The notes beneath the pieces were generated by a model. That model had not been told where the DNA came from and did no database searches. It worked only from the letters and a program-made list of their open reading frames with translations. The translations under genes were made by a program, and so were the position numbers. This document shows, one piece after another, positions 37,011-46,903 of a stretch of DNA of 64,000 nucleotides. The stretch is from Agrypnia vestita (taxonomy: Eukaryota > Arthropoda > Insecta > Trichoptera > Phryganeidae): assembly GCA_016648135.1 (NCBI GenBank), contig JADDOH010023046.1, positions 86,551 to 150,550 of the forward strand, read 5' to 3'. The stretch's first letter is position 1, and the number at the start of each line of letters is the position of its first letter.

Positions 37011-37289
37011 ATATATATAATAAGAAAAAAGTTACATAATATGAGATAATAATATAAACAATTAACTGTTTTCACTGAATTTATTCAAGCCAAGTTATAA
37101 TGTTTTAATCTGTTAAGGAGAAAATAAGTTACGTAATATGAGATAATTAATGCATAAAGTAAAGGAAAAGTAGATAGTAGATAGATATATATAATAAGAA
37201 AAAAGTTACATAATATGAGATAATAATATAAACAATTAACTGTTTTGACTGAATTTATTCAAGCCAAGTTATAATGTTTTAATCTGTTA
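37011..37289. repeat. 105-bp direct duplication, 174-bp offset
   Basis: Copy 1 (37011-37115) and copy 2 (37185-37289) differ at about one position (CTGTTTTCACTG versus CTGTTTTGACTG). A shorter related piece lies between them. Near-identity implies a recent event. A TA run precedes at 36975-36998. Confidence 0.93.
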
Positions 37290-37305
37290 CGCACAGAACT
37301 TTGGC

Positions 37306-37560
37306 GTGACAAAAAACTGTAGAACGGGCGGATCGCTAATCGCGCCTTGTATTCCAACAGCGAGGGTGGAAAGAAACATAATGAGTAAACCCAGAGTTTT
37401 CCCAAGCAGGGTACAAAGCAGGAGCAAAGCAGAGAGAGAAGGTAAACACAGGGATGTTTTCAGTCTGGAGCCCGAGAGCCTTCCCGGCGCTCCTACCGCA
37501 ATATTTATTTCATCAATAAGGCTCCGGGAATGCCGACCGTACCTGCGACTCGGCCAATAA
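37306..37560 (+). other. GC-rich ORF, 84 codons, unassigned
   Basis: A GC-rich stretch with an open frame rich in Arg, Ser and Pro. No domain is seen. It could be a CpG island or the 5' part of an element. Confidence 0.2.
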
Positions 37561-37576
37561 GATGCTTACAAACAAC

Positions 37577-38508
37577 TAGTGATGGGTCCGCTCTGTACTC
37601 GCTACTACAATGTAGCACTACATTACATTGAAGTGTACACTTCACACCTTTTGAAGTGTAGTGCACACTACAAACTACACTCACTTTAAAGTTATCGAAA
37701 GTATATACTTCAAAAAATAGTACACTTCATTTCAAAGCGAACACTACAAAGTACACACACTTCATAGTTATCGAAATTACGAGCATACACTTCAAATGTT
37801 TTATGTGAAATTTTTGGGAAGTCGATGTAGATAAATTAAGAATTTTTTGGAATTCGAAATAACAAATTTTGGGACCGAACGAAGAAATCTCTGGAAACTG
37901 AAACAGTTTGAAAAAAATTTGGGACTCAATGAAGAAATCTGGTTGGCGACCTTTTTTTTTAGGTCGCCAAATGTTATTTGGGAAAAAATAAAAAATATTA
38001 TTACTTCATTTTGTAGTACAATTACTTCACTTCATTAACACTCCGTTACACGCGCGGGGCACAGGCGTGCCCCAGTGAAATATTTATTATGGTTGTGGAT
38101 AGCCCTTGGTGTTACATCGAAAATATGCGAGTTTAGTGGGGGTGGCTGTGCGTGAGTGGGAGTGGGTGACGAAAATGGGCTTTCTAGTACATTGTTTTGT
38201 TATGGGAAGGCCGCAAATGCTTCAGATTGTTTCAAAATAGGCGCGCCGACTGTGTCGATGAGTCTAGAAGCTCTAGACTTGCTCTAGAAAGTTCTGGAAG
38301 GAGACAGTTCTAGAAAATTCCCGAAAGTTCTATATGGTTCTAATCTGAGTGGCGGAATGTGTCGGTGTGTATAGAAGGTTCATGTACATTCGATACATTT
38401 CTTGAAAGTTCTGTAAGGAGAATGTTCTAGAAGGTTCGCGAAAGTTCTATGACGATCTAAACAGTGTACTAAAAATCTGCGCGTGCGAAGCCGCGCGGGC
38501 ACAGCTAG
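37577..38508 (+). mobile_element. Helitron 3' end (non-autonomous) and flanking repeat
   Basis: The segment ends with GCGCGTGCGAAGCCGCGCGG, a GC hairpin, followed by GCACAG and CTAG|T at 38505-38508. A hairpin shortly before a CTRR terminus is the Helitron 3' signature. Upstream, 38260-38460 is packed with TTCTAGAA-type palindromic words, and 37600-37800 with GAAGTGT/ACACTTC words. The latter may belong to a different element, since GTGATGGGTCC near 37579 resembles a hAT end. The 5' TC boundary was not found and no ORF is present. Confidence 0.6.
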
Positions 38509-38769
38509 TATAATATAAATAGAAACAACTATTTTAAAACTTATCGTAGAAAGTGATCGGTGCAGCCGATGTGCAGAGGTCATCTCGTGGCCAAAATTGG
38601 CCGTGTTGAAAGTGTTTCTGCTAAATCATGCAACATTGTGTAATAATTAAAGTAAATAATTAAAAGTAAATAATTATTTAATAAATAAAACATATTAAAA
38701 TAGAACGAAATAATATTATTATTGAATTATTATTTCGTGTATTATATTACGCACATATGTAGAGGAGAT

Positions 38770-38960
38770 CTTTTTGCACCCTTTCTTTTAACTCGCAGCG
38801 TCTGCGGATTGCTGTCTCCGGAAAAATTTTGAATCGATTTTTAACCATTTTCCCGCAATCCAATCGAGCTGAAACTTTGCAAGCAGACTCATTTCGACGA
38901 TAAAAATGATCTGAAAATTTTTAAAAAAACTACCTAGCACGTCAATTAAGCCCTACGGTG
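38770..38960. repeat. repeat family R5 partial copy
   Basis: It shares AATCGATTTTTAACC, CCGCAATCCAATCGAGCTGA and CTTTGCAAGCAGACTC with 24420-24745. Only the left half is present. Confidence 0.75.
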
Positions 38961-40185
38961 CAATTGCTAAACATACTATGTTCCGTGGCCCTATATTATT
39001 TACCTATCATTCCTACGGACTGGAACCACTGCATCTGGTGTAGCTGCGCTTCCAGAGTGCGCGATCCTCTGCTCCCACGCCCTCTCCGCTCGGTCCCCCA
39101 TGGTCCTACCTGTATGGGATCGGCCGCCTTCCACTGGAAAGGTTAGTAACGTGCCGTTATCACATGCGCATGCACATATGGAGTATATAGATCCCCTGAA
39201 AGCCCTCAAGTCCTTCGTAACTGCCCCTATGGATGATTCCGTCTTCGACGCCCTCGCTGGTTAATAATTTTATCTTCCGCCGTTATCTCGCTGTGCTTAT
39301 TCCTTACGATCTTTTATATTTACTCTGCATTATTTTTATATCAATTACATTGTTACGTTTATTTACTAGCCGGCCTAAGTTCCGTCACCTGTATCTGGCC
39401 CTATACCTCATTCTAGTGGTACGTTGGATTCTAATGGATGAAGGGGGTTGTGGAAGGTATGTGTAAATGTATGTGTACGCGGAAAATGTGTTTGCTTTAA
39501 ATTCGGCCCCTCCATACCCAAAGGCTCATCGGTGACTGATCCCATCCTCCTTCTCCCGACACGAGTTCCGGATACGTTGACCTGAGCCTGGATGCGCCTT
39601 TTCATGTTGGGCCTCTTCTGTGCAAAGTACCGCACCATCCCTCGCGTCAGTGTCTGGCGTCCGGGCTCAGAGCCAGTTTGCCCCCCGAATTCCAACTCCT
39701 CCAGGTTAAACTAAGTTAAACTACGGTATATATACTGAAGCTACTGTAAAGATGGTCCCGGGCCACCTGTCAAGTCAAGAATATGCGAGTGGGGAAGGGG
39801 AGTTTCCTAGGCTCCCCAACCCTCGCCTGTGAGCAACTGCAGCCCATTGGCCATTCGCGACACTACAGTGACTGCAACCACCCTCCCAGGTAGTACTTAT
39901 TATAATCTGGTATGCATCAATACGTTCAATCCATTCCAGACGAGGGAAGACATCCGCACGGGTGTTGTGCCACCCGTGAAGAGCCCCCTCATACACTACG
40001 TACGATTAGATACATACTAATAAAATATAATATACATACATATACTTACATATACAATACATAAATAAATACTTGTAATGGTTGGTTGCCATGTGGTTTC
40101 ACGAGGCCATGACCCCTCGTATTAGTAGATGGAAAGGTGGATCTGGACAGTATGGATATGCCTAGCCCCTGGCCAGGGATGTCGG
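38960..40185. other. compositionally distinct non-coding block, left of satellite
   Basis: GC-richer than the rest, pyrimidine-rich on plus, with many CpGs and no long ORF. Short overlapping ORFs on both strands (39000-39700) have no recognisable domain. Same style as 42780-46300 on the other side of the satellite. Confidence 0.4.
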
Positions 40186-40189
40186 TGTA

Positions 40190-42440
40190 TTTTCTCCAAA
40201 TGGTGTATAGCTAGAATCCTGCCATCGATGATGATGGGATCTGCCTAATTTTCTCCGACTGATGTGTAACTGGAACCCTGCCATCGCTGACGGAGATGAT
40301 GTTGTCACTATCGAAACGTCTCCTGATGATATATAGCTGAACCACCGCTAGTGATGATGATGATGATGATGATACTATCGTAACATCTCCTGACGATATA
40401 TAGCTGAAACACCGCTAATGATGATGATGATACTATCGAAACGCCTCCTGACTATATATGACTGGGACACTGCTTATGATGATGATGATGATGATACTAT
40501 TGAAACGTCTCCTGACGATATATAGCTGGACCACCGCTAGTGATGATGATGATGATGATACTATCGTAACGTCTCCTGACAATATATGGCTGAAACACCG
40601 CTAATGATGATGATGATACTACCGAAACGCCTCCTGACTATATATAACTGGGACACTGCTAATGGTGGTGATGATGATGCTATCGAAACGTCTCCTGACG
40701 ATATATAGTTGAAACACCGCTAATGATGATGATGATACTATCGAAACGCTTCCTGACTATATATAGCTGAAACACCGCTAATGATGATGATGATGATGAT
40801 ACTATCGAAACGCTTCCTGACTATATATAACTGGGACACTGCTAATGATGATAATGATGATGATGCTATTGAAACGTTTCCTGGCGATATATAGCTGAAA
40901 CACCGCTAATGATGATGATGATGATGCTATCGAAACGCCTCCTGACTATATATGACAGGGACACTGCTAATGAGGATGATGATGATGATACTATGGGAAC
41001 GTCCCCTGGCGATATATAACTGGAACGCCGCTAATGATGATGATGATGATGATGATACTATCGAAACGCTTCCTGACTATATATAACTGGGACACTGCTA
41101 ATGATGACGATGATGATGATGCTATTGAAACGTTTCCTGGCGATATATAGCGGAAACACCGCTAATGATGATGATGATGATGATACTATCGAAACGCCTC
41201 CTGACTATATATGACTGGGACACTGCTAATAATGATGATGTTGATGATACTATCGAAAAGCCTCCTGACTATATATGACTGGGACACTGCTAATGATGAT
41301 GATGATGATGGTACTATGGGAACGTCTCCTGACGATATATAGCTGGGACACTGCTAATGATGATGATGATGATGATGCTATCGAAACGTTTCCTGGCGAT
41401 ATATAGCTGAAACACCGCTAATGATGATGATGATGGTGATACTATCGAAACGCCTTCTGACTATATATAGCTGGGACACTGCTAATGAAGATGATGATAA
41501 TGATACTATCGGAACGCCTCCTGACTATATTTGACTGGGACACCGCTAATGATGATGATGATGATGATACTATTGTAACGTCTCCTGACGATATATAATT
41601 GGGACACTGCTAATGATGATGATGTTGATTTTACTATCGAAACGCCTCCTGGCGATATATAGCTGAACCACTGCTAGTGATGATGATGATGATGATACTA
41701 TCGTAACGTCTCCTGACTATATATGACTGGGACACCGCTAATGATGATGATGATACTATTGAAACGTCTCCTGACGATGTATAACTGGGACACTGCTAAT
41801 GATGATGATGCTATTGAAACGTTTCCTGGCGATATATAGCTGAAACACCGCTAATGATGATGATGATGATGATACTATCGGAACGCCTCCTGACTATATA
41901 TGCCTGGGACACTGCTAATGATGATGATGATGATGATACTATGGGAACGTCTCCTGGCGATATATAACTGGAGCACCGCTAATGATGATGATGATGATGA
42001 TACTATCGAAACGCTTCCTGACTATATATAACTGGGACACTGCTAATGATGATGATGATGATGATGCTATTGAAACGTTTCCTGGCGATATATAGCTGAA
42101 ACACCGCTAAGATGATGATGACGATGATACTATCGAAACGTTTCCTGGCGATATATAGCTGAAACACCGCTAATGATGATGATGATGATGATGATACTAT
42201 CGAAACGCCTCCTGACTATATATGACTGGGACACTGCTAATGATGATGATGATGATGATACTATGGGAACGTCTCCTGGCGATATATAACTGGAACGCGG
42301 CGATCGGTGGCAACGACGCAACATAGCGAGTAGTGTGTAATCGGAACGCGGCGTTCAGTGACGGTGATGTAATTTGGCGCCTGGTATATAGTTGGGACAC
42401 GGCATTCGGTGATGATGACGGTGACGACGCTGATCTGACT
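40190..42440. repeat. satellite array, ~65-70-bp units, ~31 copies
   Basis: Each unit has a (GAT)n run of variable length, then ACTATCGAAACG, a CTCCTGAC/TCCTGGCG segment, a TATATA core and a GACAC[TC]GCTAAT end. I count about 31 recognisable GCTAAT/GCTAG junctions. Two subtypes recur in rough alternation: one with CTGACTATATA and GGGACACTGC, one with GGCGATATATAG and AAACACCGC. Units decay at both edges. The three minus ORFs here are satellite readthrough. Confidence 0.95.
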
Positions 42441-42479
42441 ATCCCCCCCCCCCCGACGATGCACAGGCGTATAAGTACG

Positions 42480-42487
42480 TAAACAAA

Positions 42488-42518
<31 letters not shown>

Positions 42519-42765
42519 ATTTATAAATAAATAAATTAATTAATTAATTAATAAATCAATCAATTAATAAACAAGTAGATAAATAAATAATTTATAAATA
42601 AATGAATAAATAGATGAATGAATGAAAGAATGAATGAATGAAAAATAAATAAATAAACAAATAAATAAATATGAATAGACAAATAAATACCTAATTAATT
42701 AATTAATTATTCAATCAATCAATCAATTAAATAAATAAATAGAAGTAAATAAATAAGTTCGGCGT
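42480..42765. repeat. (AAAT)n-type low-complexity block
   Basis: Long runs of AAATAAAT, AATT and AATGAATG tetranucleotides directly follow the satellite and a C9+ run. Confidence 0.95.
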
Positions 42766-42779
42766 CGAGCACACGAGCC

Positions 42780-45700
42780 GCCCGATCCCTGGAAGTTCAC
42801 ACACATGCAGAGAAGGGTTAATTTGGCAAATTAATTCGCCCCTATTATGGTCAGTACGGATTCGACATGCAAACACCTGTGGATAAAAATATATTTAAAG
42901 TTTACGGTACAGGGGTTAGCTTTCACTGTCGGCGCTTCTTCCGTCTCTGTCTGGGGTGTCGAACCCGAGACCATTCTTCTTAATCGTGCGCCACCTTTAT
43001 ATATCGTTATAATCTCAAAACGGAAAGAGGATGACATGACTTACCCATCTGCCGCCGATTATCCATTCCAGTGCATCGTATTTCACCTCACTTTATACCT
43101 AAGGATTGCGGACACTTGCCTTGCACGCGCATACGATTCACAGACCCCTAATTAACTATAGTTCGCGACCTAACCTTTGAGCCTGCCATTACGCGTTTAT
43201 AAGTTTCCGTAGCTGGGGCTTAGTATCCAGCCTCTGCAACTATACGGTGTATATACTTTAATCAAACCGAAACTAGACATTATTTTCTTTTCTTTAAATT
43301 TATACTCCTCGAGATACCGGAATTAGACTCTAGCCCGACAATTGTAAGTATTCCTATATCTTAATAATACTGCAACATGGTCCTTATTTCCGTCTTACGC
43401 ATCCGTACTTACCCGGGTCACCGAAACTAAACCCTAATTCTAATGATCATACTCTAATGATTATACGCACCGATATTTTTCATGAAACCGTTACCCGTTA
43501 TTTTCCGATGTTACATATTCTTATATTTATCCGAAATACCGGGATCAAGCTTTGAATCTAGGATTCCATGCATTTATAAGTTTTAACAAACCCGTGTAGC
43601 GACCACTTACTTGTCCACTTGTTTTTATCATTTATCGGGGATACCGCGGATAAGTAGGCGCCACAGAACAGTTAATTGTTTCTATAATAAAACCCCACTA
43701 GTCTACATCTTGATAAGGTCAATACATATTACTTTTAGGGTCCGCCGATTTAGTTTTTATTCTTAATATTATTCTTAATATTAATTTATTATCATCTCGA
43801 ATATTTGATATCTACTCTCCGGCAAATACTCCCCGCATCATTTTAATATAGTTTAAAAATAACTGGATTCTGTAATTTCTACAAGTATAAACAACCCCAA
43901 TCTTACCGAAACCATTTTATGTAGTGAAAGACGCGGGATTTATGTTCTTCCTAAAATGTAAAATGAACCCGGTCTAGGTGAAACATCCTTATTTAGTTTC
44001 AGGACAACGAGGTTTACGCGTTCCGCGAGGAATATGGAATTATCGGAAATTTAACGTTTCTTGGCCGCTATATCATGGGATCAATTTCCCTATACTCACC
44101 ATGTACACACTGCATACCTAGATATAACAATCATCCAAAGGTACTATACCTAATTTTAAATTAATTTTGGGCGATCTTTTCTCGTGGATCACCCAATGAA
44201 TCCTGTCTTACGCCCGCGGCACCCCGCGCACAGGGACGTATTAGGTCCCTCCGTTGCTGAATTTAAACATTGAAGTTCTCCGGTTGTACCCAGGGCTCAC
44301 GTAGCCATGTCGGCTATATATTAATTTGTAACCATTTATTATTATTTTTATTGGCAGTAAGATTGATCCACAAAATAACTATGTTACATAAACAGTGAAT
44401 ATTCTCGAACAATATAATACTGGAAGAGTACTATTCGCTATAATGCAATAAACTTTTAATGTAAGTTAAAGTAAATTTTTTAAATTCAGTGGATTTGATT
44501 TGATTTTTAGATTGTTTTGCTGTTAATTTTCCCAAAACAAAATAAATAAATAAACACACAAATACACACACTCACACAACCCCACTATTGGACATGTTTT
44601 TTCTTATTTTTTTTATCGATTGTATATATGTGTTTTCTTGTAATTGGCCCAAAACTCTGTACATCAATTATTGTTTTTTTTTCAAGATTGATTAATTATA
44701 TGGCTGTAAGAAAACCAATAAATGAAAATAAATAAAATAAATAAATAAATAAACCTCCAGTGCCGCAGGCAAGGCGTCGGATCAGTTCAGTGCTTATTTA
44801 TTGCCAAGGTACTGGACGCCTCCGCTGATAACTATATACTACTCACCATGTTCTTAGAGGTGTGTTGAAAGATTGCTAGTATCTGTCGAATCGGTCTCAA
44901 GTAGTTGTCTGTATTTGTACGTATATCATTATTACATGCTCTTGCTATATCCGTTCCACTTCACATTATTGTTCCTCCCGTCTTTGAATTTCTATCACAC
45001 TATGTTCTCCTATGTTTTTGGTACTTATATACTTGCTTTTTCGCGTTATATTACATTTACTCCCAATTATACTTGTTTCATTTATCCATCCATCTATAAG
45101 ATCCCCATACGCTTTATCCTTTTATTTCGTGTGTATATGGGCCGCAAATTCATATTATTTTATTTACAATATTTTTATCTAGATACACTTGTTCCAATTA
45201 TGTTTTGCGGGTTATTACTACCAAACCCGGCGAAATCTGAGCTAGAATAGCCAATCGTATACACGTTACCCGTTCTGATGAAACTACGCTAATGTCGGAC
45301 AAGTTTATAGTGATTACATAGTTAATATATTGCATCTATATTTGCGTATTTTCTTTTCTCGTTGTGCCATTAATATGCTTACACGTTATCGTTATCCCTT
45401 TCCTAACTATATATACCGTCATTGCGCAATTACCTATCTGTTGTAAAAGCCTGAAGAGCGTTAGTCTACAGATAAATATAATAGAATTATAGTTAACTTT
45501 CCTATCCGCCCACGTTATCCGACTCCCGCGAAATGAAAATGAATCATTATTCGCTTCTCGACAGAGCGTTAGTCTACAGATAAATATAATGGAATTATAG
45601 TTAACTTTCCTATCTGCCTATGTTATCCGACTCCCGCGAAACGAAAATAAATCATTATTCGCTCAGTTAAGGTCACCCCTCTGGTACATCGTATACGTTT

Positions 45701-46300
45701 AATCTGTGCTTCGCGGCCAATTTCTTTAAATTATTTATCTCTTATTTAAATTATCTATTCTCTCGCCATCTCACTGATTAGGACCTGCCTTCCTTACTTT
45801 TGCTTATATTCCGCATCTCTGTTGCACGGGAATCCACTTAAGAAGACGATTAATGACATTTAAACGGTCTCAAAAATCCAGTAAAAAAGCCCATAATTCA
45901 GAAACCTCGTGGAAATGTCAATATCATCGTCACCTTGGAGTAGACGTTAATCGGTTTTTTAATAGTCCAAAACGCAATAACCGCGATCCAAATCTCTGAA
46001 AACCGTGTTCGGTATATTTTTATGGGGAACACATGTGGACCGCTCGGACCGCATCGATCGTCAACCATTTGTACCAAACACGGCTTTACCTATATTTCTA
46101 GCCTCCACCACAAGATTAATATGATTTATAAGAATTGAATAGTAACTGCCCGTAGCATATCCGATCAATCGCTACTAACTCCCTCCCAATACTAGCGTTT
46201 CATCATTCCCAAATTTTTGTAACCCCAATACTCCGCCAGGTGGGTTAAGCTCAATTTTTCCCGCGTATCATTTAAATCATCTTAGAATTAAAAATAAAAA
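42780..46300. other. compositionally distinct non-coding block, right of satellite
   Basis: CpG-bearing, pyrimidine-rich plus strand with almost no long ORFs over 3.5 kb. The best frames (42847-43155, 44873-45250) have no recognisable domain; the second is a hydrophobic Tyr/Phe/Leu string typical of chance. An (AAAT)n tract at 44720-44755 and a tandem duplication at 45456-45663 lie inside. No LTR, TIR or polymerase motif was found. Confidence 0.4.
45456..45663. repeat. 100-bp direct duplication
   Basis: 45456-45555 and 45564-45663 both start GAGCGTTAGTCTACAG and end TCATTATTCGCT, with only a handful of differences. Confidence 0.95.
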
Positions 46301-46328
46301 TAATAAAAAAAAAAATCTATAGAAACAG

Positions 46329-46652
46329 GTGATTCATCACATGCACTTGCGTTGTTTAAAAAGTAGTGGGTTCTCAGAGTTTGTAAATCATTTAATTGAA
46401 GAAGACCACACGTTCAATAATAGCACAGGAGTTAATATTATCCATAAAAACGGAATAGGTAATAGACTAGATAATTTAGAGACATTAGAGATAAGAAAAG
46501 CCATTAATTTAAATCATAAAATAATTAATAATCAAATAAATTTGTCTTATAGTCCACTCTTAAATATGTTCCCTCTTAATAATAATGTTCCCTGCATAAT
46601 CCCACCCCCTACCCCCACTATTGGCACTCCGTCCTTCCACCTTTCACACTAG
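46329..46652 (+). pseudogene. Penelope GIY-YIG endonuclease C-terminus, 5'-truncated
   Basis: Homologous to the minus-strand frame at 31110-30865: same order of CLNNSxFSEF/CLKSSGFSEF, GVNIxH and LNNLExLEIxKAINxN. In the family this domain follows the RT and nicks target DNA. Here the catalytic GIY and YIG motifs lie upstream and are absent. The apparent start codon is incidental to the truncation. Confidence 0.8.
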
Positions 46653-46690
46653 TATATAAGCGCATAACTTTTGTATGTTTAGACAGTTAA

Positions 46691-46732
46691 GATCCCTGAA
46701 GAAGCTACGGTAGTAGCGAAACCTGGTTGGAT
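46691..46732 (+). ncRNA. hammerhead-like ribozyme motif, best three-stem copy
   Basis: Stem I can form between AUCC (46692-46695) and GGAU (46729-46732). The core is CUGAAGA (46696-46702, N7 = A, allowed), one extra A, stem II GCUAC/GUAGC around GGUA, then GAAAC (46718-46722). Minimal stem III pairs A-U and C-G (46721-46722 with 46726-46727) around CUG, leaving U46728 as the cleavage-site base. The extra A between the core and stem II departs from the consensus. Hammerheads are known in Penelope-like retroelements; activity here is untested. Confidence 0.45.
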
Positions 46733-46810
46733 TTTTAATAAATATAAGCGGTGTATAACAAAGTTATTATTATTTAATTATTTTTTAATTGTTTATTGGA
46801 AATTGCTTAC

Positions 46811-46903
46811 TGTTGCTTGTGAGGCCAAATCCACTGGCGACTGCTACGCGTCCAACATAGTCGTCGGTCTGTTGATTCAGGATTTGAATAGGCTGGATGT
46901 CAT
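46811..46903 (-). CDS. serine protease exon 5
   Basis: 93 bp between TTATAG|ATGACA and AACA|GTAAGC, phase 1 in and phase 1 out. It encodes [18 protein letters not shown] then [12 protein letters not shown], matching the IQPIxL...AxxSGWG region of S1 proteases, here SGFG. Too short to stand as its own ORF; found by continuing the phase from exon 4. Confidence 0.85.

Larger units (their letters stand above)
46320..46770 (+). mobile_element. Penelope-like element 3' end
   Basis: The ORF 46329-46652 reads HLRCLKSSGFSEFVNHLIEE, GVNIIHKNGIGNRLDNLETL and EIRKAINLNHKIINNQINL, the end of the GIY-YIG endonuclease. A CCACCCCCTACCCCCAC run, a hammerhead-like motif (46691-46732) and the AATATAAGCGGTGTATAAC tail follow. 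The upstream RT is missing. It sits just past exon 5 of the protease on the opposite strand. Confidence 0.85.

Noticed and set aside
40300..42300. Satellite units contain GAAACGTC followed by CTGACGA, the two halves of a hammerhead core, suggesting a ribozyme-encoding satellite.
   Set aside because: In this order only two bases separate GTC from CTGA, so stem I cannot form, and the long segment between CTGACGA and the next GAAAC does not pair well as stem II. Many units also lack one half. Probably coincidence.
40190..42440. The GAT-rich array as a CRISPR array.
   Set aside because: Eukaryotic context, units contiguous without unique spacers, and no cas genes.
44873..45250. 125-codon ORF as a membrane protein.
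   Set aside because: The Tyr/Phe/Leu-rich hydrophobic string follows from the pyrimidine-rich plus strand; no start context, domain or splice support.
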